Position numbers and translations under genes: made by a program. A model generated the notes under the pieces. It did no database searches. It was not told the origin of the DNA and worked only from the letters and a program-made list of their open reading frames with translations. Of a stretch of DNA of 5,009 bases, positions 3,800-5,009 are shown piece by piece; within the stretch, counting starts at the first letter, position 1; each line of letters starts with the position of its first letter. The DNA comes from Burkholderiales bacterium (GTDB lineage: Bacteria > Pseudomonadota > Gammaproteobacteria > Burkholderiales > Casimicrobiaceae): positions 1-5,009 of the forward strand of contig JAITBX010000076.1 of assembly GCA_031283405.1 (NCBI GenBank), in the 5' to 3' direction.

Positions 3800-5009
3800 A
3801 TGACTGAAAAAACTTTTACTACTCAATCCGTTGACGCGGCGGTTATCACGCCGTTGCCGGCTTCGCGCAAAATTTATGTGACCGGCTCGCGCCGCGATAT
3901 TCGCGTGCCCATGCGCGAGATCACGCAAACCGACACGCCTACCGCGATGGGCGGCGAAAAAAATCCGCCGATTTTTGTTTACGATTGCTCCGGCCCTTAC
4001 ACCGATCCGAAGGCTCATATCGACATTCACGCCGGTCTTGCGCCGCTGCGCGCGGCGTGGGTTGTCGAGCGCGATGATACGGAAATCCCCTTTCCCGCCC
4101 CTTCGGGGCCCCCTCTCCCACAAGCGGGAGAGGGGAAAGAAGATGCGGGCTTAAATCAAAATTGCTCTAAAGCGGACATTCTCTTCGGTGAAGAATGCAT
4201 TGCTGACGGGGGTTTGTTCAAACAACAACGCCGCGCCAAGGCGGGCGCGAACGTGACGCAGATGCACTACGCGCGGCAGGGCATCGTCACGCCGGAAATG
4301 GAATTCGTCGCCATCCGCGAAAACGTCAATCGCTGCGCTTATCTCGATGCGTTGAAAGCAAACCATCCGAACGGCGAAAAAATGGCGGCGTTCATGGGGC
4401 GTCGCCATGCCGGTCAGGGATTCGGCGCCGAGATTCCCGACGAGATCACGCCTGAATTTGTGCGCCTCGAAATCGCTCGCGGCCGCGCCATCATTCCCGC
4501 CAACATCAATCACCCCGAAGCCGAGCCGATGATTATCGGCCGCAATTTTCTTACCAAGGTCAACGCCAACATCGGCAACTCCGCGCTCGGCTCCAGCGTT
4601 CAAGAGGAAGTCGATAAACTTCTTTGGGCGATTCGCTGGGGCGGCGACACCGTGATGGATTTGTCCACCGGAAAAAACATTCACGAAACGCGCGAATGGA
4701 TTTTGCGCAATTCGCCCGTGCCTATCGGCACGGTGCCGATTTATCAAGCGCTGGAGAAAGTCAGCGGTAAAGCCGAAGAGCTCACTTGGGAAATTTTCCG
4801 CGACACCTTGATCGAGCAAGCCGAGCAAGGCGTTGACTACTTTACCATTCACGCCGGCGTGCTGTTGCGCTATGTGCCGATGACGGCCAACCGCATGACC
4901 GGCATCGTTTCGCGAGGCGGCTCCATCATGGCCAAGTGGTGTCTAGCGCATCACCAAGAAAGTTTTCTCTACACGCGCTTTGAAGACATTTGCGAAATCA
5001 TGAAGCGCT
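3800..5009 (+). CDS. thiC: Phosphomethylpyrimidine synthase ThiC, 3'-truncated by the window edge
   Basis: ThiC is a radical-SAM enzyme that rearranges aminoimidazole ribotide into hydroxymethylpyrimidine phosphate, the pyrimidine half of thiamin. The window holds 403 codons of a protein usually over 600 residues long. The C-terminal CxxCxxxxC cluster site is therefore outside, and its integrity cannot be judged. Visible family blocks are RVPMREI (35-41), VYDCSGPYTDP (60-70), HYARQGIVTPEMEF (156-169), IIPANINHPEAEPMIIGRNF (231-250), KVNANIGNSA (253-262), MDLSTG (286-291), NSPVPIGTVPIYQALEK (304-320), FTIHAGV (348-354) and SRGGSIMAKWCLAHH (371-385). ATG 3800 is set by AGGA in the riboswitch. 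Oddity: residues about 96-114 are encoded by a GC-rich palindrome (4087-4140). The segment from DTE (93-95) to RAKAG (145-149) is about 18 residues longer than in E. coli ThiC as I recall it. The frame stays open throughout. Confidence 0.97.
   Translation, partial: MTEKTFTTQSVDAAVITPLPASRKIYVTGSRRDIRVPMREITQTDTPTAMGGEKNPPIFVYDCSGPYTDPKAHIDIHAGLAPLRAAWVVERDDTEIPFPAPSGPPLPQAGEGKEDAGLNQNCSKADILFGEECIADGGLFKQQRRAKAGANVTQMHYARQGIVTPEMEFVAIRENVNRCAYLDALKANHPNGEKMAAFMGRRHAGQGFGAEIPDEITPEFVRLEIARGRAIIPANINHPEAEPMIIGRNFLTKVNANIGNSALGSSVQEEVDKLLWAIRWGGDTVMDLSTGKNIHETREWILRNSPVPIGTVPIYQALEKVSGKAEELTWEIFRDTLIEQAEQGVDYFTIHAGVLLRYVPMTANRMTGIVSRGGSIMAKWCLAHHQESFLYTRFEDICEIMKR
4087..4140. repeat. Palindromic repeat inside the thiC coding sequence
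   Basis: Three stem options are packed together: GCCCC-TTC-GGGGC (4097-4109), a perfect 10-bp CCCCTCTCCC (4110-4119) with GGGAGAGGGG (4126-4135, loop ACAAGC), and an outer CTTTCCC (4090-4096) with GGGAAAG (4133-4139). It is translated in frame as a Pro/Gly-rich segment, PFPAPSGPPLPQAGEGKE. The same CCCCTCTCCC 10-mer and the same preceding TCCCGCCC..TCGGG word occur in the repeat at 2815-2919, so these are probably members of one family. Confidence 0.75.

Noticed and set aside
4151..4852. 233-codon - strand open frame opposite thiC
   Set aside because: The + strand frame carries unmistakable ThiC motifs throughout; the antisense frame is a by-product of GC-rich codon use.

Overview
The window reads as ordinary chromosomal sequence of a Gram-negative proteobacterium, moderately GC-rich. 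The ThiC and RnhB proteins look most like beta- or gammaproteobacterial versions; this placement is from memory of family sequences, not from a search. A lipid A pathway also means a lipopolysaccharide-bearing outer membrane.

Layout, all on the + strand: the 3' part of fabZ (1-369), lpxA (388-1164), a 462-base palindrome-rich gap (1165-1626), lpxB (1627-2796, or from 1612), a second palindrome-rich gap (2797-3040), rnhB (3041-3634), a probable promoter and TPP riboswitch (about 3674-3798), and the first 403 codons of thiC (3800-5009, running off the end). No gene on the - strand is credible. I saw no tRNA, rRNA, CRISPR array or transposase.

fabZ-lpxA-lpxB-rnhB is the classical proteobacterial envelope cluster. 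FabZ makes enoyl-ACP from the same 3-hydroxyacyl-ACP pool that LpxA uses to acylate UDP-GlcNAc, and LpxB later makes the tetra-acyl disaccharide precursor of lipid A. RnhB, an RNA/DNA hybrid nuclease, is the usual downstream passenger. In E. coli dnaE follows; here the next gene is thiC, a separate thiamin-regulated unit.

The unusual layer is a set of GC-rich palindromic repeats that has entered both gaps of the operon and also the thiC coding sequence, where one copy is read through in frame in a variable loop. The copies at 2815-2919 and 4087-4140 share the same word order and an identical 10-mer, so they look like one family. The thiC leader is also notable: the only good ribosome binding site is part of helix P4 of the riboswitch aptamer. 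I found no sign of a wholly new gene system.
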